Source: Microvelia longipes (Eukaryota; Arthropoda; Insecta; Hemiptera; Veliidae). From it: a stretch of 64,000 nucleotides of DNA. The stretch is taken from NCBI GenBank assembly GCA_018340805.1, contig JACMZG010001914.1, positions 26,407,043 through 26,471,042 on the forward strand. The letters run 5' to 3'. Numbering within the stretch: the stretch's first letter is position 1; every line of letters starts with the position of its first letter. This document shows positions 12,594-25,505 of the stretch, one piece after another. A program made the position numbers and the translations under genes. The notes under the pieces are model-generated. The model saw nothing but the letters and a program-made list of their open reading frames with translations, was not told the origin of the DNA and searched no databases.

Positions 12594-14094
12594 GACCTAA
12601 ATATTCATTATTACAACCTCGGAAGTCTACGTAGTTTATTATTATTATTACATATTTCATTTCAAAACTTATTAAACATTTATATCTTAAGACTCTTGAT
12701 TGAGATCCTAATACTACAAATATTAAGAAATCACCCATAGATAACCATAGATAGAAAGACATTAATAACTATATTTGAACCTAAATATAATTTATATTGT
12801 AGTGAAATAAATTTAATTAAATGCATAAAAATACTTTGTACAACCGTAAATTTAAGAAAGTAATGAAAATAGCAAAATCAATCATGGCCAACCTGTAACA
12901 TAAAAGAAAGAAGAAAGATTAGATAAATCTGTTAACTTTACTCACAAGTGAAGAAAAAGAGGATATAATTCTATTCATATTTAATATCTCTACTAATCAT
13001 TTTATTTTTAAAATCGAAAGGTTATAAATGACCTATTATAAATAAAGTTAAAATTACTCAATATAAACAATACGTTGGTGCAATTTAAAACAAAAGTTAT
13101 TACTTAAAGCAAAGCTAACATTGGCTTTGAAAAATAAGTGTTAAGTTGATTACTTCCTGATCACAATCGAAATGGAAAAACTTAACATATACAATCACAG
13201 GTGTTGTCCTTCAAAAATTTCGCGAGTCCATAAAAAAGCGAAAAAAAGTGTCGCAAGTGAAGTACCTTGGGATCTAATACTGTTCACATTCCCTTACAAC
13301 ACTTATTTTCAAAACCAGCCAGAACAATAGTCTAAAGTGGGATACACAAAAAATGATAAAAAGCAAATACTTAAAGGACATTAGTGTGTGTGATGTAAAA
13401 AATTGTGTAATAACACTTTCTCTTAACCCTAACACAGAAACACACTTTCCCACCACTAATATTGTCCGCCATTTGTATATCTAATGCCTTGTCGACTCTA
13501 CGATATACAAGGTTTGTATAATGTTGACGTTTCCTTCCCCCTACAAGTCGCAAGGCCAACATTACTACGCAAGCACGTGCCTAATTTTATGTCTAATCAA
13601 TCTTATCAGGTATAATGAATGCCTTCTCTTTTTATTTATTTATTAATTTTTATTTTCAGTAAAAGGTTTCTTTATTTATTATCGCACCAATCCAATCTCT
13701 TTCACACATGCAGTTCATAATCATTGTTTAATTCAGTCAAGGTTTTTTCTAAGTAAATAAAACATGATAAAATAAAACTCTACGTGCAATAAAGTGCAAT
13801 AAAAACATAAGGTTATAAATCTCATTACAGTACCAGTCAATTTCGTCCTTTGCGTTGTAAAATTTAATTGGGTGCCAATTAAGGATGCAAAAATAACATA
13901 TTCTTCAAAAAAAAAATATATAAGCGTTTAAGGTCATTTTAGGTCGTTTTGTTAGTGTTAACAAAACGTTGATATACCTTCATAGCAAAATAAAAACCTA
14001 CTAACAAGTTAAAATAAAAGCACTTTCATCTTTATGAAAACTGAGTATAAAGAAGTAATAATATACAGCAAAAACCACCAAAAATATCTCCACA
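12594..14094. other. non-coding stretch with one possible ATG context
   Basis: Mostly plain AT-rich DNA. On the minus strand an ATG at 13472-13470 sits in the context ACAAATGGCGGAC and opens a frame of 34 codons ending at 13371. This start context resembles many metazoan initiation sites, but no domain or convincing splice site supports it. Otherwise nothing is seen. Confidence 0.4.
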
Positions 14095-14349
14095 AGACGT
14101 TTAGGAACATGAATAGAGACGGCTATCGATTTAACTATCATCATCAGAGCCGGTGAGATGCTAAGAAGACCTTAGGCAGATTTTTTAGACCGAGTCATGA
14201 ACCGTATAACTCACTATAACCCAGGACGTTATATTACTCGGTCTATAAGGTCTAACTGATGTCTTCTTCTGAGCATAACACTGGCACTGATAATGATGGT
14301 GAGATGGTGAAAGCCGTCTCTGCTTATGTTAATAAAAGTGTTGCAGAGA
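14095..14349. mobile_element. foldback element bearing two inverted hairpin cassettes
   Basis: The two ends are inverted copies. ATCTCCACAAGACG at 14096 answers the complement of the right end, and AGAGACGGCT (14115-14124) answers AGCCGTCTCT (14312-14321). Inside each arm lies one copy of the cassette core described under finding 1: minus strand in the left arm (CTCTGATGATGATAG, then AGCCGTCTC), plus strand in the right (GGCACTGATAATGATGG, then TGAAAGCCGTCTC at 14283-14320). Further in, AGAAGAC arms and a perfect 10-bp pair TAGACCGAGT (14186-14195) and ACTCGGTCTA (14236-14245) close the structure. There is no open frame, so it would be non-autonomous if mobile. I could not identify a target-site duplication by eye. 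Confidence 0.75.
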
Positions 14350-14394
14350 AGTTTTAATATGTTTAGTTGCTGTACTTTAAAAATTGCATTCATC

Positions 14395-14595
14395 TTATAC
14401 TTATATTATTATACTTAATATTACTCATACTACTATACTCATACTTATATTATTATACTTAATATTACTCATACTACTATTATACTTATATTATTATACT
14501 TAATATTACTCATACAAGTATTTATACTTATACTTATATTATTATACTCAATATACTTAATATTACTCATACTACTATTTATAATTATACTTATC
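14395..14595. repeat. ~40-bp AT minisatellite
   Basis: About five degenerate copies of a unit containing ACTTATATTATTATACTT, then AATATTACTCATACTACT, with period about 40 bp and indels between copies. It begins 45 bp after the foldback element. Confidence 0.88.
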
Positions 14596-16826
14596 TTTAT
14601 CCCATTAAATCATCATGTCATTAATATTCATGATTTTTTATGATTATTTATTTACTTAGTTATTATTTAATTATTATTTATTTACTAAGTTAATATTATA
14701 TTATTTATTTATTTTTTCATTTTAATTTGTTATTTCATCACAATTATTAACTAATCGTTGAATAACAAACCAGCACAGGTTGAACTAAACTTTTAAAAAA
14801 TTAAGCCCTCGTAATATTTATGTAAAAAACATATTAACAAACATCAATATTTAGGATTATTAAGTCAGTCGTATTTATCATAAAACACATATCATAAGTT
14901 ACTGTCAATAAAAAAAAGCAATATTATAAATCATTAAATTATAATAAAAATTATAATATAAAATATCAACCGAGTTAAAGCTGGTTCCCATAAAAATTAA
15001 GTTAGAGGGCACATAAAATATTCTCACCACAAAATAGATGTTATTAGTGGTTAGGTACAAATTATATAAATCATTTAATTTAGGTATAATCGATTTGTTG
15101 ATTTAATTTTACATATAAAAGAATAATTACGGATTAATTACAAGGTTTTGAAACTAATTACGTTTTTTACAAAATCAAGAAATCGACTCGAGTAACTTAA
15201 TAAGTTTTGATAAATGGCATTGTACAAAACTGGGTTTGAAACTCCTTTTCATTTTTCATTCCACAAAGCCATATTTTAATTTTAAAACAGCATTTTTAAA
15301 ATTTTAATTATAAGACGTTATAAGGTATATTGTGCATTTATTAATTATTTAGAAAACTGCATTTATTATTGGCTAAAAAAATAACCAAAATCAGAAAATA
15401 TTTTAAAGAGTATAATGGAACAATGAATAGAACGAAATGAAGTTGTTCACTTAACTTTAAAAAAAAATCTAAAAATAAAAAAAAAATTTAAACAAGTAAA
15501 TTTTTTTAGAATTATTTATTAATAATGCATGGCACAACATAAAGAAAAAGCAATGTAAGCAAACTTAATTTTATTAATACAATTTCACAAATATTTATTT
15601 AACCAAAAGACTCGCTTTACACCGACATTAAAGGAATATAAAAGTATCCAAAAAATAAAAAATATTGCAAAAAGAATAAAATAGCTAAATTTAACTTTCC
15701 AAGTCTTAAGAAAAAAAGTTAAAATAAAACAACAACAATAAAGATCCATTGTAAAAGAAGTAACCAATAAAGAATATGTCGCTTATAACCTCTCCATCAT
15801 AACCTTCTTAGGGTTCTGAAACCTTCAAGGTTTATTGCTTTTTACGACTTAGGGTGGGTACGAAAACACTATATTTTTACGAGAGAATAAAAATGGATGA
15901 AGATTAAGTACGGTGGATAAGTTCATGTTGTGAGTTGTAACAATAAAAAAAGGTTTTTATTTTCTGTTTTATTTTTAGGACCTTTTCTCCCCTGTTTTTA
16001 AAATTGAAAGAACTTTTAAAAAGAAAACTAACTTTCTAAATTTTTTATATATTTTTATATTTTTTCAAAACTTCGTTTTGGATGAAAAGTCCAAAATTGA
16101 GAGGTTTGAACAACAAACAAACAAAACTGTATGATCAATGAAACCAAAGAAGCCGACGAATTATGTTTTAATTTTACCTCTAAATCTTCTTAAGCTAAAA
16201 TATGCAACTAGTAATCTTAAATTTGAGAACATTTGGATTTTAAATTAAAGTGATGATATAACTTGCCATCTTTTACGTCAATAATTATAAATAAATTGAT
16301 CTTGACCTTGATTAATAAACTAAGACTCATATATCCTTAACCGGTGCCATAACTTTGAAGCTAATTTACTTTAAATCCAATGATCAGAAAGAGAACAGCA
16401 TTTCACAAACCAGTCTGTCAGATTGACTATATTATTGACGAGTATTACTGTTACATAAGGCGGTAAAAATCAATTTTCTGAAGGTGATTATCAATGATTA
16501 TGTTTTTATCTTAATTTTTAGATTTGTTCTTACCTTTCACCTTCCTTGATGTTTATTAAGAGAGGTTTTCCTTTCACTAAAAACCAACAGCTAATTCGCA
16601 TTAGTTTGTTAAAACAAAAATAATACTTAGTTAACAATCGTTAACGTTTTTACGTCATTTTCAATATTTATAAGAAAATGATGCTCACGACGAGGTTCAC
16701 AGGACATAAACACCCTAAACACGTAGTTTTGTAGTTTGTTGATTGTAACCTATTTTTTTAAGTAATATCACTAGAAAGTCAGAGATACTGTATGCATGTA
16801 CTGCATTAATTCGCAAAAATTTTATC
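14596..16826. other. AT-rich non-coding stretch
   Basis: TTA- and TTTA-rich simple sequence at 14600-14720, then plain AT-rich DNA. The minus-strand frame at 15585-15767 is a run of hydrophobic codons forced by composition. Nothing else is seen. Confidence 0.55.
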
Positions 16827-17436
16827 TTTGATAGCACTAAAGAGTATATACAATTACTGCTATTATATCATTAGATGTAACTAAAGAATACACATATAAT
16901 TATTTTTATTATACTCTTTAACGATATCAAAAAGTATAATAGAAGCAAATATATATACTCTTTAGTGATATCAAAAAGTACAATAGAAGCAAATATATAC
17001 ACTCTTTAGTGATACCAAAAAGTATAATAGAAGCAAATATATATACTCTTTAGTGATATCAAAAAGTACAATAGAAGCAAATATATACACTCTTTAGTGA
17101 TACCAAAAAGTATAATAGAAGCAAATATATATACTCTTTGGTGATATTAAAAAGTACAATAGAAGCAAATATATACACTCTTTAGTGATACCAAAAAGTA
17201 TAATAGAAGCAAATATATATACTCTTTGGTAATATCAAAAAGTACAATAGAAGCAATATATATACTTTGGTGATATCAAAAAGTACAATAGAAGCAAATA
17301 TATACACTCTTTAGTGATACCAAAAAGTGTAATAGAAGCAAATATATATACTCTTTGGTAATATCAAAAGTACAATAGAAGCAAAAAATATATATACCTT
17401 TGGTGATACCCAAAGAAATTAATAGAAGTATTTTTT
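16827..17436. repeat. 44-bp satellite with two-monomer higher-order repeat
   Basis: About twelve 44-bp monomers containing AGTAYAATAGAAGCAAATA and TATATACTCTTTAGTGATA. Two monomer types alternate strictly across most of the array. Type 1 has TATC, AGTACAATAG and TATACACTC; type 2 has TACC, AGTATAATAG and TATATACTC. The true repeat is therefore an 88-bp dimer. The right end decays by deletions (around 17240-17270 and 17370-17430). At the left edge (16832-16856) the monomer end is present in inverted orientation (CACTAAAGAGTATATA), so the array begins with a switch of direction. No transcription unit is visible. Confidence 0.93.
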
Positions 17437-18904
17437 ATGTATTCTGAACCGTGGAGGTAGTGATTAAACACTACATTTGTGGAGAGACTGTTGCTTTATT
17501 TATTTAATAGAAGTAATTATATATTCTAACAATATATCACGAAATAATACATATAATTAATTTGATCATACTCTATGATATCACACTGTATAGCTTGGTA
17601 AATACTAATAAATAAAATAGATATCTCCCTATATATGGTATAACATATTATGTTTAAATAACCTGATACCTTCAAATTTAAAAATATGTGTATTTATACT
17701 TTAATAAAAAATTTGATAGTTGCAAAAATATAAAACCCCCCATGCATCATTTTTAACTCTCATTACCCCAATTAACAGGAAACATCCGAATCACGGATTT
17801 CATAAACATTAAAATTTGATATACACCTAAATCTCTTTCCGAAGTAAGCTACTCTTCCAAAAAAATGATTGATTTAATATTAATTTCCTGTTTATGTTTC
17901 AGTAATTAATCATTTCTGAGTTGTGTCAAGTACAGTTTCCTACAACCCCCCCTAATACTAATTTTAAAAAGTCTATGTTTAGAGAGAAATAAGCTTAAAA
18001 TATCTTTACTAATTAATTTAAATATAATTAAAAGAAATACATATTATAAATAAACTTAAACTAGAACATGATTCATATTTTGCAAAAAAAAAAGAAAAAC
18101 TTGATTTAATTTAATTAATTCTCCAGCAATTATAACTTGTCCGCAGTTATAAATTAATGCTATTTAACATTGTATGCCACAGGTTAGAAAATAACACATA
18201 AAAAAACTTTAAATATCACTACGTTAGCTGTCATGATATTTTTTATAAAGTTTACAAACATTAACAATTTTAAGAATGAAGAGTTCATTTAAACAACTAC
18301 CAAAACGGCATTAACATAAAAGAAAGTAATAATAAGAGATAAATGATAAGTAAGATTTATGCATTTAGCTAATCTTGCTGCTATTCTATATAACTTACTT
18401 AAATAAAGTTTGTCTTCTACTTATGTACAAATGGAAACAAATATAACATCAAAATTTAGCAAATAACACCGAAAGAGTGAAGGGAGTATTAAATCAATAA
18501 GTATTTCGCATTTTACGACAGAAAGAATTTTAAGAAAAATACTAAAGAAATTATTTTTTAGTATTTTTAAAAAAGAGTTTTCAATTTCTTTTGTTATACT
18601 TGTAATATCTAGTCTTTAGATATTTAAGGACGGCTTCGGATAGAAATAATAAATTTAATACAGGTCGGAAAACCCAGAGCCAATCTTATTCTGGTTATTA
18701 AGTTTAAGGTAACGTTGCTGAAATTAGCTGCTACAATCTAATCAAAGCATTGGGTTAATTAGCTGAACTCATATGAATTGGAAAAATTGCTGGACAGCGA
18801 TGACATATGACGGTCAAGTATGAACATGTGTTATCATTTTTGTGGGCAAACAAATGACTACAAATGTACGTTCATCTTCTTAAAGAGTAAAATGGCCAAG
18901 GTGT
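17437..18904. other. AT-rich non-coding stretch
   Basis: Scattered half-monomers of the preceding satellite (TTAATAGAAGTAATTATATATTC near 17500) occur for about 100 bp; otherwise nothing is recognisable. Confidence 0.5.
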
Positions 18905-19132
18905 TTCAAAAGAACATAGTCAAATGTCATTAAAGAACATAGACAAAGTCAAACATAAGAGCATTGTCAAAATTTATCAAAAGAACATAGTCAAATGTCA
19001 TTAAAATAATATAGTAAAAACCCAACAAAAAAGCATAGTAAAAATTCATCAAAAGAACATAGTCAAAATACATCAAAAGAAATATAGTCAGAATTCATAA
19101 GAAGAACATAGTCAAATGTCATCAAAAGAATA
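18905..19132. repeat. ~24-bp minisatellite
   Basis: About nine to ten degenerate copies built on CATCAAAAGAACATAGTCAA, with units of 22-26 bp. Substitutions such as ATAGTAAAAA and GCATTGTCAA, and variable A-runs, mark age. Confidence 0.9.
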
Positions 19133-21126
19133 TTTAAGATAAGTTCTATTTTTAGCTTATATTTAAACATAAAACTTTTAAAACGACTAAAGAATAAAAT
19201 ATCTTCATATTATTTTTTTTTAAAAAAAGGCCACAGCATCCCTGACTTTTACGAGTTAAGTCTACCAAAAATCCTTTTTGAATTTTTCCAATGTCAAGAG
19301 ACTGGAAAGAAAAATTTGAATATAGAGGACAAAAGGAAAAGCCGTGATGGGCATAAATAATGCAACAATAGTTTTTTCTTCTTTTAACAACCAAAGCTCC
19401 TCACCAGTTACAATTCCTCTTATTGTAAAAGAACAACCGTACAACAATCGTAACAGCAATTCTGAATTCTGGTGTTGTACACTTCGAAGAAACTTGAAAA
19501 GACAAAAAAAAATCTTATTCTTTTGTTCCAATACACAGATATGGTAAGGAGTAACAAACTAACTTTTAAAATATAAAAACAATACAACAATGGTCATATT
19601 TAACATTGAATAGGACTCGTTTTTGGTGGGAGGAGGAAAAAGAATAAGAAGATACGTTTTTGGGTTTAGTTTTCAAAATGACAACAATGGTAAAAAAACT
19701 GGTTCTATGAAGTCAGAGAAAAGTATATCAGAATCCTTAGTAATAGTATTGTTTCAGTAAAACTTTATAAGAAAATGTAACATTAATTGATTTATAAAAA
19801 TTATTAAACAAATCTTTCAGTCACCAAATTAAATTACAAAAATGATAAAACAGGGATATTCATGTCCAAAGTAAGTATCCATGATAGCTGATTCGTTAAT
19901 TGCTTCTTCACCTTGCAGTAAATAGGCTTAATTAAAAAGGCTATATTATAGACTTTTAAATTTTAAAATTAATAAAAGTTCGCACATTATTAAAAATGAT
20001 TTCTTAAAAATGTTAGAAAACTTACAAAAACTGGCCCAATAGTTTAAAATTCTCGAATGGAGTAACATCTTACCTGTAACAAAAAAAAAATACAGATTTA
20101 ATATAAAACATTTTATAAAGTTTCGTATGGAAAATTCTATATATGAGGCAAGATAGAAATAAAAACGTAACATTTCTAAATTTGGAAGGTCAATCATTTA
20201 TTTATGGAAGAAGAGGAGAGTTTCCTTTGGTTATGGCGCTTTTAAAATACTTTTAGATTTTTCAAAGAAATTATAATAATTTGTTCTCTTATTTAAAGAG
20301 ACAAAATAGGTACAATTAAGGGAGAAATATATAAAATCATACATTTTAATTTATATTTGGCACCATTTCTGCAATAATATTACTATTATAACAAAATATT
20401 CCATTTTAATGACCCTCATTCAAATACAATTTGTTTTAAGGTTTAAATATAGGCCCCCTAATCCATCAACACACAAAGAATAAGATTTAGCTAATATAAG
20501 ATCTACAATCAACAACAAAAAACAGGATAAAGAACAATCGGTTTATCTTGATTTAAATCATTACTCTTTTTTTTATTAAAAGACAAACAACTATTAATCA
20601 GAATAAAACAGCTGTTATATTCCAAGAGGAACCAGCTGATTTGACACACCTGCTTTTAATCCAAAGCTATGTTTATCTATGGCGGTTAAATAAAGGCTTA
20701 TTTTTTAAGCTGAGTTAAGTGAACCTTTCATGAACCACCATGTTCATCAAGCATGCAAGAACGTTGAACTCGTATGGGAGGTTATAAAATTAAGTATTCC
20801 CAGTAGTTTTTGATATGCATACAAGTTTTTTTTTTTTCTTCGAGGTGTATGTAAATAATTTTTAACGGTTTTGCATTAAAGTTTTTTTCTTTAAAAAAGT
20901 GCGAATTAAAATCTAGTTTTTTTTTTAAGAACCACAGTTTATTTAAAACGAATACAAGTTATGAGTAATAGACTTAATAAGATACTACGAAAAAAGATAA
21001 AAAAACTATAAAAATAAGGATTAAGATATTCAGTAGAGTAAGCTTCATGAAATAAAGACGCATTCATGAAAAATATACGCTTGAAATATAAACATAATAC
21101 TTCACATACAATACAGAATTAAAGTA
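19133..21126. other. AT-rich non-coding stretch
   Basis: Overlapping short frames on both strands at 19152-19547 contradict each other and show no domain. Poly-T and poly-A tracts occur at 20830-20930. I see no gene. Confidence 0.5.
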
Positions 21127-21286
21127 GGTTTCACCAGCTTGCAAAGTGAGAAGCCTATACTTTTTTTCGTTCCCACATATTTGAAGTTAACAACCTCTTG
21201 TAAGGAGATTTCTTCTCTTAGTTGGAGAGATATCTAAGAAGGGCCCAACTACTGGCCTATTTGCCTAACTTTGCCACACTTTTTAG
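21127..21286 (+). pseudogene. LINE 3' end relic, copy 1
   Basis: This is a degraded copy of the same LINE end as the minus-strand relic at 59775-60170. The translated start FHQLAK-stop-EAYT (21129-21160) aligns with VFHLIAKSDAYT of the other copy. The DNA stays alignable through CCTATACTTT, TTCGTTCCCACATATTTG and TTCTCTTAGTTGGA, and then, after an internal deletion, the shared 3' tail AAGAAGGGCCCAACTAC with GCCTATTTGCCTAACTTTGCC. In non-LTR retrotransposons this part is the zinc-knuckle-like C-terminus of ORF2, after the RNase H/endonuclease region. Here the expected cysteine codon after AK is TGA (21147-21149), so the frame is dead. Nothing upstream of 21127 can be aligned, as expected for 5' truncation. 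Confidence 0.7.
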
Positions 21287-24125
21287 TTTTATTAAGGGAT
21301 TCCAAATAAACTAGTCTTAATTTCGGTGAGACAGTCCCAATATAGACGCCTTTGTCCCGCTAAAATTTCAAATGCCGCCAAAACTAAAAATGTTCCGATA
21401 AAACCCATTTTAATTATTTTTTTCGTAAAATGCAAAACGTGAATATTTTATTGTCAAATAAAAAGCAATTTTATAAAAAGGAATATATACTTACAAAAAC
21501 CAAATAAGTTTTAATAATTTTAAATGTATGTTTGGTTTGGGACATACGACAACAGGCCAGATTTTGTAGTTAAAGAGCCAACAAGGCACATTCACTTTTA
21601 ATCAAAAAAGATGTTCAATTTTAAGATGAACTTGATTTGCTTATGCTCTAAAATTCTTAAACTCAACATGGCTGTAAAGTAATACTTTGCTTTATTGCTT
21701 CACTTCGCTTATAAATATGTTCTTATGTTATTATGTTGTTAGGGATTTACATTTGAGTTGAATAAAGACTCCTACCTCTCCCCTCCCCAAAGATTTGCTC
21801 GATCTTGGCTGAAATCCGGCAACCTTAAGTTCATTTGATTTCTAAAGTATTATTATTGGACCGTAGAAAGGGGAACATATTTCCCTCTTTTAGCCATTCA
21901 ATGTTTACGTTATAATATAATATAGTGGCATCCATATTATGTTAGTATGCCAAGAGATGACCCAAAGGAAAGAAAACCTTTTATTAGCCCTTAGAGTAAA
22001 GTATAAAAAAATATAGACAAGGAAATAAAATAAAATATATAATCTACAAAAGTAAGAAATTTAAACGCAGAAAAAAGAACAACGAAAAACATGACTGGAA
22101 TCTACAAAGAGGAGATAAGGATAAGAGTTACGAAAGATAAGCACAAGCTGAAATGAAATACGATAAAAAGTACAATAAGGATGTATGACAACAACAAACG
22201 AGATTGTGTTGAAATCGTGTGTGAAACTGGAAGCTAGTTCAAGGATGACAGATAATATTCACGGTTTGATGTTTTAGAAACGTGATAGATCATGTACATT
22301 ATATCTAGGTGTATGCACTACACAAGTCTACATTAGTTTTATCTTCAATTGACAAATTTTAGAATGAGTGTTATTAGTTCCAGAGGTATGTTCATGAAAA
22401 TCCTTCGATCTTCCTGTTGCGAAAGATGGAAAGGTCCTATATTGAACGAGATTGCTAAATCTGAAGATACTGAACAATTCAGAATAGGCTTCTGAATGTA
22501 AATAACATCGAATAACATTTTTCGAGTTTATTATAAGAAGTAAAAAGTGTCATCACAAGTCAATCACGCTATCGAATCTTATCACGTAAACATTCGATAA
22601 CAGATTTAAGTCAACTTGAAAACCTGAGTTATATTTATGAGTCTGTATGATTTTTCAACGTCATTATTCTGTGAATAAAATATAACAAAATGACAAATAA
22701 TTCGTCAACGCGCTATTAGAATTAATACTCTTACTATAATAGGCAGACCTAACGTTAGAGTGACGACAGAAAGTAACCGGCTCACAATAAAATGGTACAA
22801 CCAATTTTGTTCATTGATTTGTTCATAGTTAAGAGCCAAATTGACAATCATTTTAGTTCTTCTAATTAAACTTAGGAGAACTAAAATATAATCTCAAAAA
22901 CAAGTATAGCTTACTTCATCGCATTCCCTACTTATCAATCATTCTTGACTAAACCCAAACTTAAAATAGGGGATAACTTATCTCACACAGGCGCTAGTCT
23001 TATTTATAAGGGGATAACTTGATTAAACACAACTTCAAATGCAAATAAGCTCTTTTAGTTCGTAGAGAAACTACTAAGTTTTAAAAACTACACTGAAGGG
23101 AGGCTGATTCATCAAAATCAATACCTCGAGGGCACCGCTGGGATAAAACCCCCAGAGATTGTGACTAAGTGAACCAACGAGACACTATGAGTCATAGAGA
23201 TTTCCATGACGGCATGTATAGAGAACCCTTATAGGTTTCTATACTCGCTGATTCTCGTCTTTTCAAGTCTCCCTTATTGCAGTGAACAAAGCACCTTATA
23301 TTGGAAGTCTGAGTCATTAAAATGATTAATTGAAAGCAATTTAGGTACCAAAAATTTCAATTAGGCCACTAAATATGTGTATTATGGACATAAATAGACA
23401 TATTTGTACTGTTATTTGGTGACTAGTTATATTGGTGACATCATTAAGCCTCGCCGTCCAAAAAACCCCATCAAATGTCCAAACTTTAAATAATACAGGG
23501 ATATAGAATATGAACCAATTTGTACCATGATTAATTAATTTATTAATAATGGTATTTATTATTTAAGATTTAATATAAATAAATTCAGATTAAAAAAGCG
23601 CAAACTCTAAACATAACTGTAACCGGTAAATTCCATTCTGTAGAATTTAATTTTATTTAATCACATAAAATGCAGACTTGTTGCACAACGTTTCCGGAAA
23701 AAACGGTTATATTGTGACCTTTTACACAAATGAAAAAACCGAAAAAACCTGTAAATCCGGGGTAGTCGGGTTTGAATGTGGAACCCCCGCAAATCAGTTC
23801 TAAGAAACTGACTAAGCAAGTTTGAAGTAACTGGTTTTAACCCAAGTCCTTTTTTTAAACGCAATGAGATAACTGATAAAAAGTTTTATTATACAAATTT
23901 TGCAATAAAAAGTATAAAAATTTGAAAGTGCACCCTTAAAATATGATCTAAGTAAAGTTCAAAATTAATCACTCTGAAAACGCTTGGTTATTTTTAACAT
24001 TTTAACTAATATCCGATCACTACAGGATACAAAGAAACATTCACTAACAGGTTTTTTGAACTTTATCCTTGAGCGCAACCTTTTTGATTACTCATACACT
24101 CAGAATTATTGCTCTTTTTAATTTT
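21287..24125. other. non-coding stretch, slightly less AT-rich in places
   Basis: No gene is recognised. 23100-23290 is more GC-balanced and holds a small hairpin near 23217-23241 (TATAGAGAACCC with AGGTTTCTATA). The minus-strand frame at 23661-23864 (67 codons) has no domain I know. 21690-21860 contains a C-rich patch (CTCCCCTCCCC) with no further structure. Confidence 0.45.
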
Positions 24126-24300
24126 ATGTAGAAAAGTATTGTGTTTGCAAAAAAAAAATCCGAAACCGCAATGTTACCTAAATTATCCGTAAATTAGGCG
24201 TTTCAAAAACCTCCAGAACTTTACTTAAGTTGTTCTGACTGTTACGTTGAAGTTTCCAGCGTATGCCAGCGAGTTGAATTTTGAAGCAAAAACTCAATTT
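24126..24300 (+). repeat. dispersed repeat family A, copy 1
   Basis: Starts with GAAAAGTATTGTGTTTGC, followed by ATCCGAAACCGCAATGTTACC, AATTATCCG and a degraded CAGAACTTTACTTAAGTTGTTCTG segment. The order of blocks matches the copies at 48.75, 49.72 and 60.93 kb. There is no coding capacity, and I do not know its class. Confidence 0.75.
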
Positions 24301-25159
24301 TCTTTCGGTTAGTGAAGATTAAGCCATCCTTATAAATACGGTTAAACGCTGTAATTTTTTTGTAAAAGCTGTACTGGACTTAATCAATTTTTTCTCTAAT
24401 ATACTTTTAAATCAGACCATTTTTATTTTAGAATCTTTTCAATCCCCCACTAAATTTTAAAGTGATCGTAAAAATTTCCGCCTAAAAAGTTGAAGTAAAC
24501 TCACAAAATCAACACTTTTTCAAAATTAAATTCTTAATCACAAATCCAAAGATTATTTTGTTGATCTTAATTCTTTGTCACAATTTTTATTTGTTTAGCC
24601 TACATTGTGGTAAATGTTTGCCTGAAATCGTTGCCTAATTTTATCGCTATTCTGCAATTGCAAATTGAAATGAAATTTAAATTTTTATTTTTATCATTTC
24701 ATGATAAAATACTAAAATGCAAGTCGGATTCTTAATTTTATTTTTTTAAATATCTCCATTTAAATAAAGTTTTCAAACGTAATAAGGTTCCAACAGTTCT
24801 TAAAAAAAGGATCTTAACAATCCTAATAAGACGCGACAAAATAAGATTCCCCACAATTTTTGATTTCTTGAGACGCCAAAAAGATAAAAGTCAGAGCGAT
24901 ACTTTTACTTCCAAACCCTTCTCATATTGAGAAAGATTCTTTCACAAAATCGAAAAGTCTATTTTCCAAAAATAATACTATTGGAAAAAATCAGAAAAGA
25001 AACAACAAATAATCATTTTAACAGTTATTACTACTTTGACTGGTAATAAGGATACTCAGATAATATTAGTTAAGAAGAAAAACGAAATTATTATATTAGT
25101 TAACGACAACATACCATAACCGTCCTAAAATAAACAAATTTAAATCAAAGTCTTTCGGT

Positions 25160-25505
25160 ATAAATTGAACTAATGCTAATAACGAGATGAAACTTGGCAC
25201 ATTTCTTAGTCTTTATATGATTACACGCTTGCCAAATCTTAAATAGATTCGAGTCAATTAATAAGTCATTAATACGTTTTTATGACGTCATAAAAACATA
25301 TTTTTCGGATACCACAATTAGATTGATTTTTAAACACCACAACATAAATACACTTGGTAATAAGATGGTAACACACAGATAAACATACACACAGAAAACT
25401 TTGTAAAAACCACTTATAAGGTCTTAATAACACCTTCACACCTGAAATGGATAGTTCAGGACTTTCTGGTTTCGGATTGTATTGCAAACACATTACTTTT
25501 GCAAT
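25160..25505 (-). repeat. dispersed repeat family A, copy 2
   Basis: On the minus strand it reads AAGTAATGTGTTTGCAATAC, AATCCGAAACCAG, AACTATCCATTTCAGGTG and AAGACCTTATAAG, then a TGTGTGTATG-type tract, a CRE-like palindrome, TGTGCCAAGTTTCATC and finally GCATTAGTTCAATTT. The last block also ends the 60.93-kb copy, so these two define both ends of the family at about 350 bp. It contains the 22-bp perfect palindrome listed separately. The short minus-strand frame at 25269-25493 is just this repeat translated. Confidence 0.8.
25276..25297. repeat. 22-bp perfect palindrome with CRE core
   Basis: GTTTTTATGAC followed by its exact reverse complement GTCATAAAAAC, centred on TGACGTCA, the consensus cAMP-response/CREB-ATF site. 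It lies inside repeat family A; the 60.93-kb copy keeps a related GACGTCATAAA (61120-61130). Any regulatory role is inference. Confidence 0.7.

Noticed and set aside
12445..12762. 105-codon minus-strand frame
   Set aside because: Half of it is the arm of the long hairpin and an opposed frame overlaps it; no domain is recognised.
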